Source: Blautia faecis
Lineage (GTDB): Bacteria; Bacillota; Clostridia; Lachnospirales; Lachnospiraceae
Assembly: GCF_020554845.1 (NCBI RefSeq)
Contig: NZ_JAJCIA010000001.1
Span: 1-64,000 of the forward strand
Direction of reading: 5' to 3'
DNA length: 64,000 nucleotides
The notes under the pieces are model-generated. The model was not told the origin of the DNA, ran no database searches, and worked only from the letters and a program-made list of their open reading frames with translations. The translations under genes and the position numbers were made by a program. Below, piece after piece: positions 23,599 through 32,085 of the stretch (position 1 is its first letter; each line of letters starts with the position of its first letter).

Positions 23599-26500
23599 AT
23601 TAATACAAAATTAGTAGAAACACAGAGCCTAAATATAAATTGGCTGAAGCAAAATGAGGACGGAAGTTATACAAATGAAATTGTCCTATCGACATCACGA
23701 GAGCAATCCACTAGGAATCTTTCTAGTGAAAGTGAGCTACACAGGATTCTGAAACATATATATAAGAAGGAACACGGACACATTGAGGTAAATGAAGCTG
23801 GTCGTGAGATTATTCCTTATCTTATCACATTGGAGATCGGTAAAAATGTAAAGCGGTACGATGTGTTAAGAGAACATGGTGGAATCTTAAAAGTAACCCG
23901 GGGTGAGGTGACTACTGAATATGTATCTGAATTTTGTGGGGCTTCCCATTCCAGAACTCAGAAGAATCTATTTGTGGACCGTAGCATTAAAGACAAGCTG
24001 GATGATATTCTGCAATGCGGAATTCCAAAGAACACAGATTATCCAAAGCCATCTAAATGGAATGCTTACTATGCACTTGTGACTACGAACAGTCAGCCAG
24101 TATCGAAACCGAATATTGTTGTGATAGATGATTTTGAAAAGTTGGTTGCAGAAACTGTAGATATGGTAAAGGTGACTGGAAGCGGTGAGCAGAAAGAATA
24201 TCAGGTATTGCCACCTACAGAGAAGGAGATTCCAATATTGCCTTTTGATGGTGCAGGACTTGTTACACCTGAATGTGCTTCAAGGTGGGCTGAAGAATTA
24301 GATTGCAGAAGTAAATGGACCGGCAGAAGATACATTCCATCTTGTTTTCAATTCAGATGTTTGCCATCGTTGAAAGGTGAAGCTTTTACATTTGATCTGA
24401 AGCAGTTCGCCATAGAAAAAGGAGTAAGCAAGATTGTTGATTTGGGCGGTAAGGAGTGGGATATATTCACGGATCAGATTGATATGATTGTCACAAAATC
24501 TCAATTTAAATTTTGGAATCTGTATCTGGATGATGTAGGACTATTTGACTGCCAGAAATGGAAGAGTGCTTTTGAGGAAGAAGTACACGGATATAGGCGA
24601 ACTTTCAATGTAGCAAAATATGCAGATGCACCAGAAGATTTGAGGAATACCAGTTTGTTGAGTTATCAACCATTGCAGACAGTGAGATTTACGTTTGAAG
24701 AAGCAGAGCAGTTAGTATCTGATAGCGTTGGTACATATGAGAGAATTAAGTCCAGTGTAGATGAATTTCTGAAATACTGTGGTGTATCTGAAGAAGCGGA
24801 GTATATCAAGCCATATTATCAGGCTTTGCAATACAATCATGCACTGGCGAATGATGATTATGTTAGATGTAAGATGCAAGATGATATTAAACGCATGAAG
24901 AATGAATTACTAAGTGGTAAGCAAAGAATTCACGGTCACTACGAAGTCTTTTGTCCCGATATTTACGGTCTTGCTGAATATGCTTTTGGTCTGGATGTAA
25001 AAGGATTGCTGCCTAATTCATGGATTATCTATTCAAGGTATTGGACTGAACGCGGTGTATCTGAAGTAGATGTAATCCGTAATCCGCATATTGCAATGGA
25101 GCATAGGGTGTGCCAGGTAGCAACCAGTGCTGAGATGAAAAAATGGTACAAATATCAGGAATGTACAATTGTGTCCAGTATGTATGATACTTTAGCACTG
25201 GCATTATCTGGTGCGGACTATGACGGAGATACAGTTTGTACGACTGATGATGTGCAGATTATTAATGCTGTGAAACGTGAGATGGAATTTGGAAATGGTA
25301 ATCTGATTGTAAAAGACGGAGAGTCCGGCAAAGAATTGAAGTCAGTGATTATATCAGATGTGCCTGGTCTTATGGAAGTGAATGCCCGAGGGTACAAGAA
25401 CAATATAGGCAGCGTAATTGATCGGGTGACTGATCTATGGACATTATCGGAGCTATATCCCGAATGTCGTAAATATATTAAGATTGGTACAATCGTGGGT
25501 GCCGAGACTATAGATTTTGCTAAGACAGGGGAGAATGCGTTTTTTCCTGATGAAGTGTTGAAATTTCTGAAGGACAAGAAAAAGGGTTACTGGATGCGCT
25601 ATCTTGAAAAAAATCTGTCAGCAGCCCAGGATGAAGCTTTGTCTATGAGTAATGCAGAATTTTTTGGTGGCGATCCAGATAAGAAGAAGCGGTTTGTGGA
25701 TTACGATTGTAACATGAATAGGCTGTGCCACCTCGCTGAACAGAAGATTGCTGAGATTGACAAGCAGACTGAAGTTATGGCAGGAGAAGAATTTGATTAC
25801 AGGACGTTGTTATCGGGAAATGTCCATGTGAACAGAGATGTATATAGGAAAGTGCAGATTTCACAGGATGAATATAAAAAGCTGGCTGATGGTATCAGAG
25901 CTTCATATAAGAGCAAGGACAAGAACGAAAAAGCCAACATTTCTTTGAGATACAGAATGTTTTATGAGAAGTGCCGTGCAGAGCTTCTGTATATTGTACC
26001 GGATATAGACAAGCTGTTGGATATGCTGATCCTAATTTATTATACAAAGAGAGACTTTAGGGATAACCAGAAATCTAAAGACTTATTATGGAATGCATTC
26101 CCGGAAGAGATGATTGCTAGAGCAAAGAGTGAGAATATCAATAAACAGGTTGATTTTAAGAAGTTATCAGTGAAGCACCATAAGAACAATCTGGCTGAGA
26201 GCAAGAAAAAACGCACAGGAAAAATCACGATTGCTTCAATTGATAGGTCGGATTGCACTGATAATGAGGTGACCTTTTATAAAGAAGATCGTGAGGAAAT
26301 CCGCAAACTGATATTGAAACATAAGATTGTGAAGCGTAGTGACAATCAGGTGAAGTATGAAAGATTGATTGCGGTGTTATTGTATTTGAGCCGAAAGATG
26401 AATATGCAGACATTGACTTTGAGAAATAATTGTCCGGGAGAGTTATCTTATCAGAACATTGCAATGTTGGCTGGTGTAAATAATGATTTTATCAAACCTG

Positions 26501-26679
26501 CGCTGAAGAGTCTGAAGGAATGTGGTGTTATTAATATTGAGACAATGCAGAGCGGTGATCTGAAAATTGATGTATTGTATTATGGCAAACCGTTTGGTGA
26601 AGTGTGGTTTTGCACGGAAAACTATAATCAAGCCGGTGTGAAAATAAGGGATTATTTTAGGATGGATAAGGCTGCGTGA
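23599..26679 (+). CDS. Single-chain RNA polymerase, QDE-1/YonO double-psi-barrel type
   Basis: About 1,026 residues. The centre holds VIRNPHIAMEHRV, then about 45 residues later LSGADYDGDTV: the spacing and residues match the R-x-P and SGxDxDGD motifs of cellular RNA-dependent RNA polymerases and of phage YonO-like DNA-dependent RNA polymerases, whose three Asp bind catalytic Mg. The DYDGD Asp codons are at 25216, 25222 and 25228. The frame is open back to a TGA just before 23599, so the first ATG-free stretch must start at ATT 23599 or be joined by a frameshift to ATG 23592 (ATG GAC, then one extra C). The C-terminal 150 residues look like a helix-turn-helix domain. It lies directly upstream of the phage-structural cluster, which it may transcribe. 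Confidence 0.8.
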   Translation: MNTKLVETQSLNINWLKQNEDGSYTNEIVLSTSREQSTRNLSSESELHRILKHIYKKEHGHIEVNEAGREIIPYLITLEIGKNVKRYDVLREHGGILKVTRGEVTTEYVSEFCGASHSRTQKNLFVDRSIKDKLDDILQCGIPKNTDYPKPSKWNAYYALVTTNSQPVSKPNIVVIDDFEKLVAETVDMVKVTGSGEQKEYQVLPPTEKEIPILPFDGAGLVTPECASRWAEELDCRSKWTGRRYIPSCFQFRCLPSLKGEAFTFDLKQFAIEKGVSKIVDLGGKEWDIFTDQIDMIVTKSQFKFWNLYLDDVGLFDCQKWKSAFEEEVHGYRRTFNVAKYADAPEDLRNTSLLSYQPLQTVRFTFEEAEQLVSDSVGTYERIKSSVDEFLKYCGVSEEAEYIKPYYQALQYNHALANDDYVRCKMQDDIKRMKNELLSGKQRIHGHYEVFCPDIYGLAEYAFGLDVKGLLPNSWIIYSRYWTERGVSEVDVIRNPHIAMEHRVCQVATSAEMKKWYKYQECTIVSSMYDTLALALSGADYDGDTVCTTDDVQIINAVKREMEFGNGNLIVKDGESGKELKSVIISDVPGLMEVNARGYKNNIGSVIDRVTDLWTLSELYPECRKYIKIGTIVGAETIDFAKTGENAFFPDEVLKFLKDKKKGYWMRYLEKNLSAAQDEALSMSNAEFFGGDPDKKKRFVDYDCNMNRLCHLAEQKIAEIDKQTEVMAGEEFDYRTLLSGNVHVNRDVYRKVQISQDEYKKLADGIRASYKSKDKNEKANISLRYRMFYEKCRAELLYIVPDIDKLLDMLILIYYTKRDFRDNQKSKDLLWNAFPEEMIARAKSENINKQVDFKKLSVKHHKNNLAESKKKRTGKITIASIDRSDCTDNEVTFYKEDREEIRKLILKHKIVKRSDNQVKYERLIAVLLYLSRKMNMQTLTLRNNCPGELSYQNIAMLAGVNNDFIKPALKSLKECGVINIETMQSGDLKIDVLYYGKPFGEVWFCTENYNQAGVKIRDYFRMDKAA

Positions 26680-26845
26680 AAATATTTTTCAGTTATCGTG
26701 AAAATGGAAGTTGATTTGTAACATATTTTTTATGTTATCATCAAAGGTCGAAATTTAAGAAGTCGAATCCCTATAATGGAAAAAGAGGAAAACACACAAT
26801 ATCTGATGTGATAATCGAAAAAAACTATGTAATATAAGGAAAAAA

Positions 26846-26882
26846 CTGGAACCAGTGCTTAACAGGGTACTGGTTTCTTTGC
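26846..26882 (+). terminator. Terminator after the RNA polymerase gene
   Basis: AACCAGT pairs with ACTGGTT across an 11-base loop, followed by TCTTT. It separates the polymerase from the downstream structural genes, which would then need their own promoter. Confidence 0.65.
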
Positions 26883-26911
26883 GTAAAAGATTAATGAAAG
26901 GAGCAGAAACA

Positions 26912-27121
26912 ATGAGGCTAAATGAGATTGTAACAAGGTATTTAGAAGCTAATGGAATTTCAAAGAAATATTTCTCTGAATGTATCGGCTGTGATTTAGC
27001 TGTGACTTACAAATGGTTGAATGGTGAGATTAAGACTTTACCAGCGGATAAGTTAAAGAAAATTCATAGCTTCTTAAATGGTGAATATTACAAATCTATT
27101 GAGAGTGTGATGGAGGATTAA
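26912..27121 (+). CDS. Small helix-turn-helix protein (69 aa)
   Basis: I chose ATG 26912, preceded by GAAAGGAG; an upstream in-frame ATG lies within the terminator. The product RLNEIVTRYLEANGISKKYF, then CDLAVTYKWLNGEIKTLP, has an Xre-like helix-turn-helix layout. It stands at the head of the structural cluster and may regulate it. Confidence 0.6.
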   Translation: MRLNEIVTRYLEANGISKKYFSECIGCDLAVTYKWLNGEIKTLPADKLKKIHSFLNGEYYKSIESVMED

Positions 27122-27124
27122 AAG

Positions 27125-27316
27125 ATGGAAAGAACAATTAAATTGGATGAAGCCAGTTACGGCTATCTGATCCAGATGTTACAAGAAAGATATTATTCCA
27201 CTGTGGATGTAGAGGAACTACGAAAAATTAATGAAATATACAAGGCTCTGGGCTGTAAGTCGGAAACATGGCTATCTATGATGGAGCCGAAGAAGAATCA
27301 GAAGGAGAACAAATAA
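27125..27316 (+). CDS. Small hypothetical protein (63 aa)
   Basis: Three bases after the previous stop; GGAGG lies upstream. A helical, charged product (DEASYGYLIQMLQERYYSTV). Not recognised. Its last codons lie 2 bases before the next start. Confidence 0.55.
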   Translation: MERTIKLDEASYGYLIQMLQERYYSTVDVEELRKINEIYKALGCKSETWLSMMEPKKNQKENK

Positions 27317-27318
27317 TT

Positions 27319-27789
27319 ATGGATGTTAAAATTAATGTTGGTGAATATGTAAGAATCTCAACAAAAGATGATAAGGTGTATACAGGACTTATTACTGCAA
27401 AAGGAACAACTTATGCAAATGGTGGGATATATGAATTTTACCAACTCAATACAATTTATGAAGATGGAGTTGCCGTATTTGATTACCAGATAAAGACGAT
27501 AGAAAAGAATTCATGGTTGTTATATTTGATGACAGAGATTAATGAGATTGTTAAACGACATAATTTTGAAGTGGAAGAGCCTGGAAATATTGGTAATCAG
27601 GCTATAGCAGTAATAGATAATTGGGCTATTTTAGAGGAAGTCGAAAAAGATATTGCAGCTGAGTTTTTCTATCAAACAAAGATGATTAAGACAATTATGG
27701 ACCAGAATGTATTATTTAAATCACTTTGCCAGTCTGCAAAAGAGAAGATTGAGCGTTTAGAGAAAGCGTGTAAAAATGGCAACCTATAA
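27319..27789 (+). CDS. Hypothetical protein (156 aa)
   Basis: ATG 27319 follows AAGGAG; an upstream in-frame ATG at 27268 lies inside the previous gene. N-terminal beta-rich segment (VGEYVRISTKDDKVYTGLI), perhaps Sm- or SH3-like, then a helical C-terminus. It overlaps the connector-like gene by 14 bases, suggesting linked translation. Confidence 0.55.
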   Translation: MDVKINVGEYVRISTKDDKVYTGLITAKGTTYANGGIYEFYQLNTIYEDGVAVFDYQIKTIEKNSWLLYLMTEINEIVKRHNFEVEEPGNIGNQAIAVIDNWAILEEVEKDIAAEFFYQTKMIKTIMDQNVLFKSLCQSAKEKIERLEKACKNGNL

Positions 27790-28162
27790 ATCATTAGACT
27801 CTCTGAAATCTGCCATTCTTAAAGAAGTCCGTTCCGCAGTAGACGTAGCTGCCCAAGAATCCGAAAATGTACTTCAGAAGAATGTGGATGAATTTTATTC
27901 TATCCCCGAGGGACGGTATCACAGAATAGGTATGCTTCAGGCGGCTCCGCAACTTGATACTGTGTTTGAAACCAAGAATGGAGCTATGGCGCAGGTTTCT
28001 ATTAATACAAGCACACAATATGATCCAGCTGGAAGAGACACGGAGACAATTTATGGTTATGCTGAGGCTGATGGATTGATTGGTAAAGGTGGATTCTGGG
28101 AAAGAAGCAAGGAAGAAATTCCGAAGATACTTGAAGAAGAAATTGAGAAGAGGCTGGGCTAA
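27776..28162 (+). CDS. Phage head-tail connector-like protein (HK97 gp10-like)
   Basis: A 128-residue protein. The amphipathic N-terminal helix (LKSAILKEVRSAVDVAAQES), then YSIPEGRYHRIGMLQAAPQL and a C-terminal EEIPKILEEEIEKRLG, follow the layout of HK97 gp10-type tail-completion or connector proteins. This is fold-level resemblance only. Its presence beside a tape-measure gene supports a virion function. Its 3' end is repeated at the end of the methyltransferase gene. Confidence 0.5.
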   Translation: MATYKSLDSLKSAILKEVRSAVDVAAQESENVLQKNVDEFYSIPEGRYHRIGMLQAAPQLDTVFETKNGAMAQVSINTSTQYDPAGRDTETIYGYAEADGLIGKGGFWERSKEEIPKILEEEIEKRLG

Positions 28163-28377
28163 GGAGTTTAAAATTCTATTATATTAGAAGACATTATTTC
28201 TATTTTAGGTTAATCTAAAAAATTCGTAGCTATTTTATATCATGTGGGAAGGTTCTCTTCCAACAAAAAATCAAAAAATAAATTTAGATCCTGGGACGCC
28301 GGGATTTAACTAAAATGAAAGGTAATTGGTAAATTCTAGAATAAAGTGATTACGTAATCCCCATAAGGTAATGGGAA
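28163..28377. other. Non-coding gap with several hairpins before the methyltransferase
   Basis: Contains GGGAAG/CTTCC (28248 region), an ATCC-GGAT stem, the palindrome GATTACGTAATC (28349-28360) and CCCAT/ATGGG (28361-28375), which abuts the TTG start. It may be a leader controlling the methyltransferase. Confidence 0.4.
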
Positions 28378-30960
28378 TTGAATAATAATAAATTATGTGA
28401 AAATAAAAAATGGGAGCTTGTAAATTTTTGTGAATTTGATAAGTATGCAGAAAAATCATATTGTGCTATTCATAATGTAGATTCATCAAAAAATCTTGGA
28501 GATATAACTAAAGTTGATGAAGAGAATTTATCTCCATTCAATATGATTTGTGGTGGGTCACCATGTTTTGTAGCAGGTACAAAAGTTATTACAAAAGAAG
28601 GATATAAAAATATTGAGAACATTAAAACTGGAGATATGGTATTAACTCATAAAAATAGATTTATGCCTGTATTGAAAACCGGCGGTGATACAAATAAAGA
28701 TATATATAAATTAAAAGTACAAGGATTCTTAGAAACAGAATGTACAGATTATCACCCTTTTTATTGTAAAAAAACAAAAGACTCAGAACCAGAAAAAATA
28801 AAATTAAAGAATATAAAAAAAGGTTATTATGTTGGAAGTCATATTAACACTAAATTTGAAAATCAATATAATTTATCTGACGAAGATTGTTGGATTCTTG
28901 GTAGATATGTTGCTGATGGTCATATTAGAAAAGATAAAAGAAAAAATAGAAAAAACAGTTATCAATATCAGTGTATTTTATCAATAGGAAGTAACAAGAT
29001 TGATGAATTAAAAAGTACTGTAAAGGAACGGCATTACAGTTGTTATCCTCATACAAAATCCACACATAGAGTTGTATTTTCATCTATGGAACTTGTAGAA
29101 TTTATTCTTGAACATAATTTTGGTATTGGTGCAGAAAATAAGATAATTCCTAATTTTATCTTGGATTTACCGGCATATAAATTGAAATACTTTTTAAAAG
29201 GATATATGGCAGGTGATGGTTGCAATATTGGCAATATATATCAGGCAACAACAGTAAGTAAAGAACTTGCAATGTCTTTGTGCCTAGTAATTCAAAAAGT
29301 CTACCATGTAGGATGTTGTATTTATTATGATAATCGTCCAGATACTTATATTATTGAAAATAGGGTAGTAAATCAAAAAGATACATATATGATTCGATTT
29401 AGAAAAAATTCACAGAAACATTTGTGGTTTATTGAAAATAATATTGTATGGTATCCAGTTAGAGAAATTTCTAAAACAGATAAAGTCGAAAACGTATATA
29501 ACATTGAGGTTGAAGAAGATCATACATACACTGCAAATAATATTATTACATATAATTGCCAGGATTTTAGTGTAGCTGGTAAACAAAAAGGATCTATATG
29601 GACTTGCAAGGATTGTGGACATGAATATAATCCATTAACAGTCCATTGGTCCGAGCGTGATAAATGTCCTCATTGTGGAAGTACAAATCTTGAAAAAACT
29701 CGCTCATCACTTCTTGTGGAATATCTAAGAGTTATTCAATCAAACAAACCCAATTTTGGTATTTATGAAAATGTAAAAAACATTGTTGGTAAACAATTTA
29801 AAGAAACAACATTTAAGTTATTTACTGATGAATTAGAAGAATATGGTTATAACGTATACTGGAAAGTGCTCAACGCAAAGCATTATGGAATCCCTCAGAA
29901 TAGAGAAAGAGTATATCTTATTTTTATTAAGAAAGAACTGGATAATGGGGAGTTTAAATTTCCAGTGCCATTTGACAATGGTACACGTTTAAAAGATATT
30001 CTCGAAAATAAAGTAGATGAAAAGTATTATATTTCAGAGGAAAAGGTTAAGAAATTTATAAAGAATATTCATACATACGAATCTAATACTTCTAATGAGC
30101 AGCATTTTATTGGAAATATAAATCGTCCAGATTTCGGAACAGGATATGCTGGTGGTGTATGGGATAAAAATAATATAAGTCATACGTTAACGACAATGCA
30201 GGGTGGAGGCAGACAATCACATATAATGACAGGAATTGTATCTAACTGTGGTGAAAAATTTGAAAAAGAGATTGATGTTGCAAATACATTACTTGCAAGA
30301 GATTATAAAGGTTTTGGAAACCAGGGGATGAATGCAGTTGTTGAAATTCCACAAGCAACTAAAAAAGGGTATATAGAATGCGAAGTAGGTGGCGTTGCAG
30401 ATTTATCTTATCCAGATTCGAAGACAAGAAGAGGCAGAGTGCAAGACCGTGGAAATATATCACCAACAATTACTGCAGCAGAAACTAGCGTATGTAAGAT
30501 TAAATACGATGATAAAGTTATTTGTGCAAGCAGAGGAAGAAATCCGGAAAATCCATCAGATCGCACTCCTGGATCACTTACTGAACAGAGATTAGAATTT
30601 AATCACAATGGCTGTACAAATACATTGACTTCTGTACAAAAAGACAATTATGTTTTTGAAATTAATAATATTAGAATTAGAAAATTAACACCAAGAGAAT
30701 GTTTTAGGCTTATGGGATTTTCTGATAATGCGTTTAATGCAGCAGAAGCGGTGGTTAGTAACACTCAGTTATATAAACAGGCAGGAAACTCTATTGTGGT
30801 AGATGTTTTATATTATATTTTTATCGAATTATATAAAGCTATGCCATATTTGTTTGATGATTTGAGATTAAGCAGTTTCTTTTCCGGCATTGGAGCTTTT
30901 GAATGTGCATTAGATAGATTGTATGAAAGTATTAATAAAATCGAGAAGAGGCTTGGATAA
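28378..30960 (+). CDS. Circularly permuted cytosine-C5 DNA methyltransferase with intein
   Basis: An 860-residue precursor. Motif I, the SAM site, is at the C-terminus (LSSFFSGIGAFECALDRLY), whereas motif II-like KKWELVNFCEFDKYAEKSY opens the protein. This is the reverse of the normal order, so the enzyme is circularly permuted. Motif IV GGSP-C is interrupted: the intein begins with Cys63 and ends at Asn393, and extein Cys394 of CQDFS is the catalytic nucleophile. Other landmarks are ENVKNI (motif VI), QNRERVYLI (motif VIII), and TPRECFRLMGF plus YKQAGNSIVV (motifs IX and X). A CxxC zinc insertion follows motif IV. Start is TTG with AAGGT. It probably protects element DNA from restriction. 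Confidence 0.9.
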   Translation: MNNNKLCENKKWELVNFCEFDKYAEKSYCAIHNVDSSKNLGDITKVDEENLSPFNMICGGSPCFVAGTKVITKEGYKNIENIKTGDMVLTHKNRFMPVLKTGGDTNKDIYKLKVQGFLETECTDYHPFYCKKTKDSEPEKIKLKNIKKGYYVGSHINTKFENQYNLSDEDCWILGRYVADGHIRKDKRKNRKNSYQYQCILSIGSNKIDELKSTVKERHYSCYPHTKSTHRVVFSSMELVEFILEHNFGIGAENKIIPNFILDLPAYKLKYFLKGYMAGDGCNIGNIYQATTVSKELAMSLCLVIQKVYHVGCCIYYDNRPDTYIIENRVVNQKDTYMIRFRKNSQKHLWFIENNIVWYPVREISKTDKVENVYNIEVEEDHTYTANNIITYNCQDFSVAGKQKGSIWTCKDCGHEYNPLTVHWSERDKCPHCGSTNLEKTRSSLLVEYLRVIQSNKPNFGIYENVKNIVGKQFKETTFKLFTDELEEYGYNVYWKVLNAKHYGIPQNRERVYLIFIKKELDNGEFKFPVPFDNGTRLKDILENKVDEKYYISEEKVKKFIKNIHTYESNTSNEQHFIGNINRPDFGTGYAGGVWDKNNISHTLTTMQGGGRQSHIMTGIVSNCGEKFEKEIDVANTLLARDYKGFGNQGMNAVVEIPQATKKGYIECEVGGVADLSYPDSKTRRGRVQDRGNISPTITAAETSVCKIKYDDKVICASRGRNPENPSDRTPGSLTEQRLEFNHNGCTNTLTSVQKDNYVFEINNIRIRKLTPRECFRLMGFSDNAFNAAEAVVSNTQLYKQAGNSIVVDVLYYIFIELYKAMPYLFDDLRLSSFFSGIGAFECALDRLYESINKIEKRLG
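28564..29556 (+). mobile_element. Intein with LAGLIDADG (DOD) homing endonuclease
   Basis: 331 residues. Cys1 opens the block A-type CFVAGTKVITKEGYKNIENI; TDYHPFYC resembles block B; two dodecapeptides (LGRYVADGHIR and LKGYMAGDGCN) mark a DOD endonuclease; the end VYNIEVEEDHTYTANNIITYN-C is blocks F and G with the terminal Asn followed by Cys. Penultimate residue is Tyr rather than the usual His. It interrupts the most conserved codon of the host gene, a typical intein site. Confidence 0.9.
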
Positions 30961-30961
30961 G

Positions 30962-31834
30962 ATGAAAAATACATATATAAAAAATCCGCTTAATTATACA
31001 GGCGGTAAATATAAATTACTTCCGCAGATTATCCCGCTTCTTCCGGAAAAGGTTGATACATTTGTAGATTTATTCGGTGGTGGATTTAATGTTGGGATTA
31101 ATGTGGCTGCAGATCATTTTGTTTATAATGATAAATGTGCACCAGTTGTTGAGTTGCTGCGTAATTTTTATACGCATGATTCAGAATACATTCATGGAAA
31201 AGTTCTGGATATCATTACTGAATACGGATTAAGCCGTTTAGATATTAATGGATATGAATATTATGGAACTAACTCTGATAAAGGTGTTGCAGAGTTTAAT
31301 AAACAGCAGTTTTTAAAATTACGAGAAGCATATAATAAAAATGCTGATTGGATTAAATTCTATACGATTGTCATATTTGCTTTTAATAATCAAATCCGTT
31401 TCAATTCAAAAGGTGGATTCAACATGCCTGTTGGAAATCGCGATTATAATGTTTCTATGCAGGAAAAAATGAAGCTGTTTGTTAATGAATTACATAAAAA
31501 AGATGTTGTATTTGAGAACAGCGATTTTCGTGAGCAAAGTTTTATTTTAGATAACAGTTTCGTATACGCAGATCCGCCCTATCTAAATGCTTGTGCATCA
31601 TATAATAAATCATGGACAGAAGCGGAAGAAATTCATTTATTAAATTTACTTGATAAAGTCAATGGTAACGGCGGTAAATTTGCATTAAGTAATAATCTCA
31701 AATATGATAATCCGATATTGAATAAGTGGAAAAACAAATATACTGCGCATTATCTGAGTGGGAATTATAGTAACTGTTGTTACCAGAAGAAAGATAGAAG
31801 TAAGGACTGCGAGGTTCTTATTACAAATTATTAA
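30962..31834 (+). CDS. Dam-type N6-adenine DNA methyltransferase
   Basis: I chose ATG 30962, one base after the previous stop, with AGAGG upstream; an earlier in-frame ATG lies inside the previous gene. The 290-residue protein has NPLNYTGGKYKLLPQI and FVDLFGGGFNVGIN (SAM binding) and YADPPYL (DPPY catalytic motif), the D12 class order. It probably modifies GATC or a related site. Together with the C5 enzyme it would mask the element from host restriction; no cognate nuclease is adjacent. Confidence 0.9.
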   Translation: MKNTYIKNPLNYTGGKYKLLPQIIPLLPEKVDTFVDLFGGGFNVGINVAADHFVYNDKCAPVVELLRNFYTHDSEYIHGKVLDIITEYGLSRLDINGYEYYGTNSDKGVAEFNKQQFLKLREAYNKNADWIKFYTIVIFAFNNQIRFNSKGGFNMPVGNRDYNVSMQEKMKLFVNELHKKDVVFENSDFREQSFILDNSFVYADPPYLNACASYNKSWTEAEEIHLLNLLDKVNGNGGKFALSNNLKYDNPILNKWKNKYTAHYLSGNYSNCCYQKKDRSKDCEVLITNY

Positions 31835-32085
31835 TAAATAAAAATACTCAAATAAATATATCTACAAACACATCAAAAAGCCATATATTATCGGCAAAAT
31901 TCACACATTTATTTAAAAAATAAATATATATAAAAATATAATAATACTCATTTATTTATATTTATTATCTTATAAAACCCAATGATTTTATAACAAAATA
32001 GCAAAAATATATATCTATATATCTTTTATTTTTATGAAAAATATAAATATATTTACAAAAAACAGAATAAAGGAGGATGCATAAA
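31835..32085. other. Very A/T-rich gap before the tape-measure gene
   Basis: 250 bases made almost wholly of A and T with repeated ATAAATATA-type words and no gene. It probably holds the promoter of the 9.2-kb gene and may be a site for the element's own polymerase, but no conserved box could be identified. Confidence 0.45.

Noticed and set aside
28163..28377. Group I or II intron beside the methyltransferase
   Set aside because: Hairpins exist but no conserved intron core, domain V or intron-encoded protein is present; the insertion in the gene is an intein, in frame.
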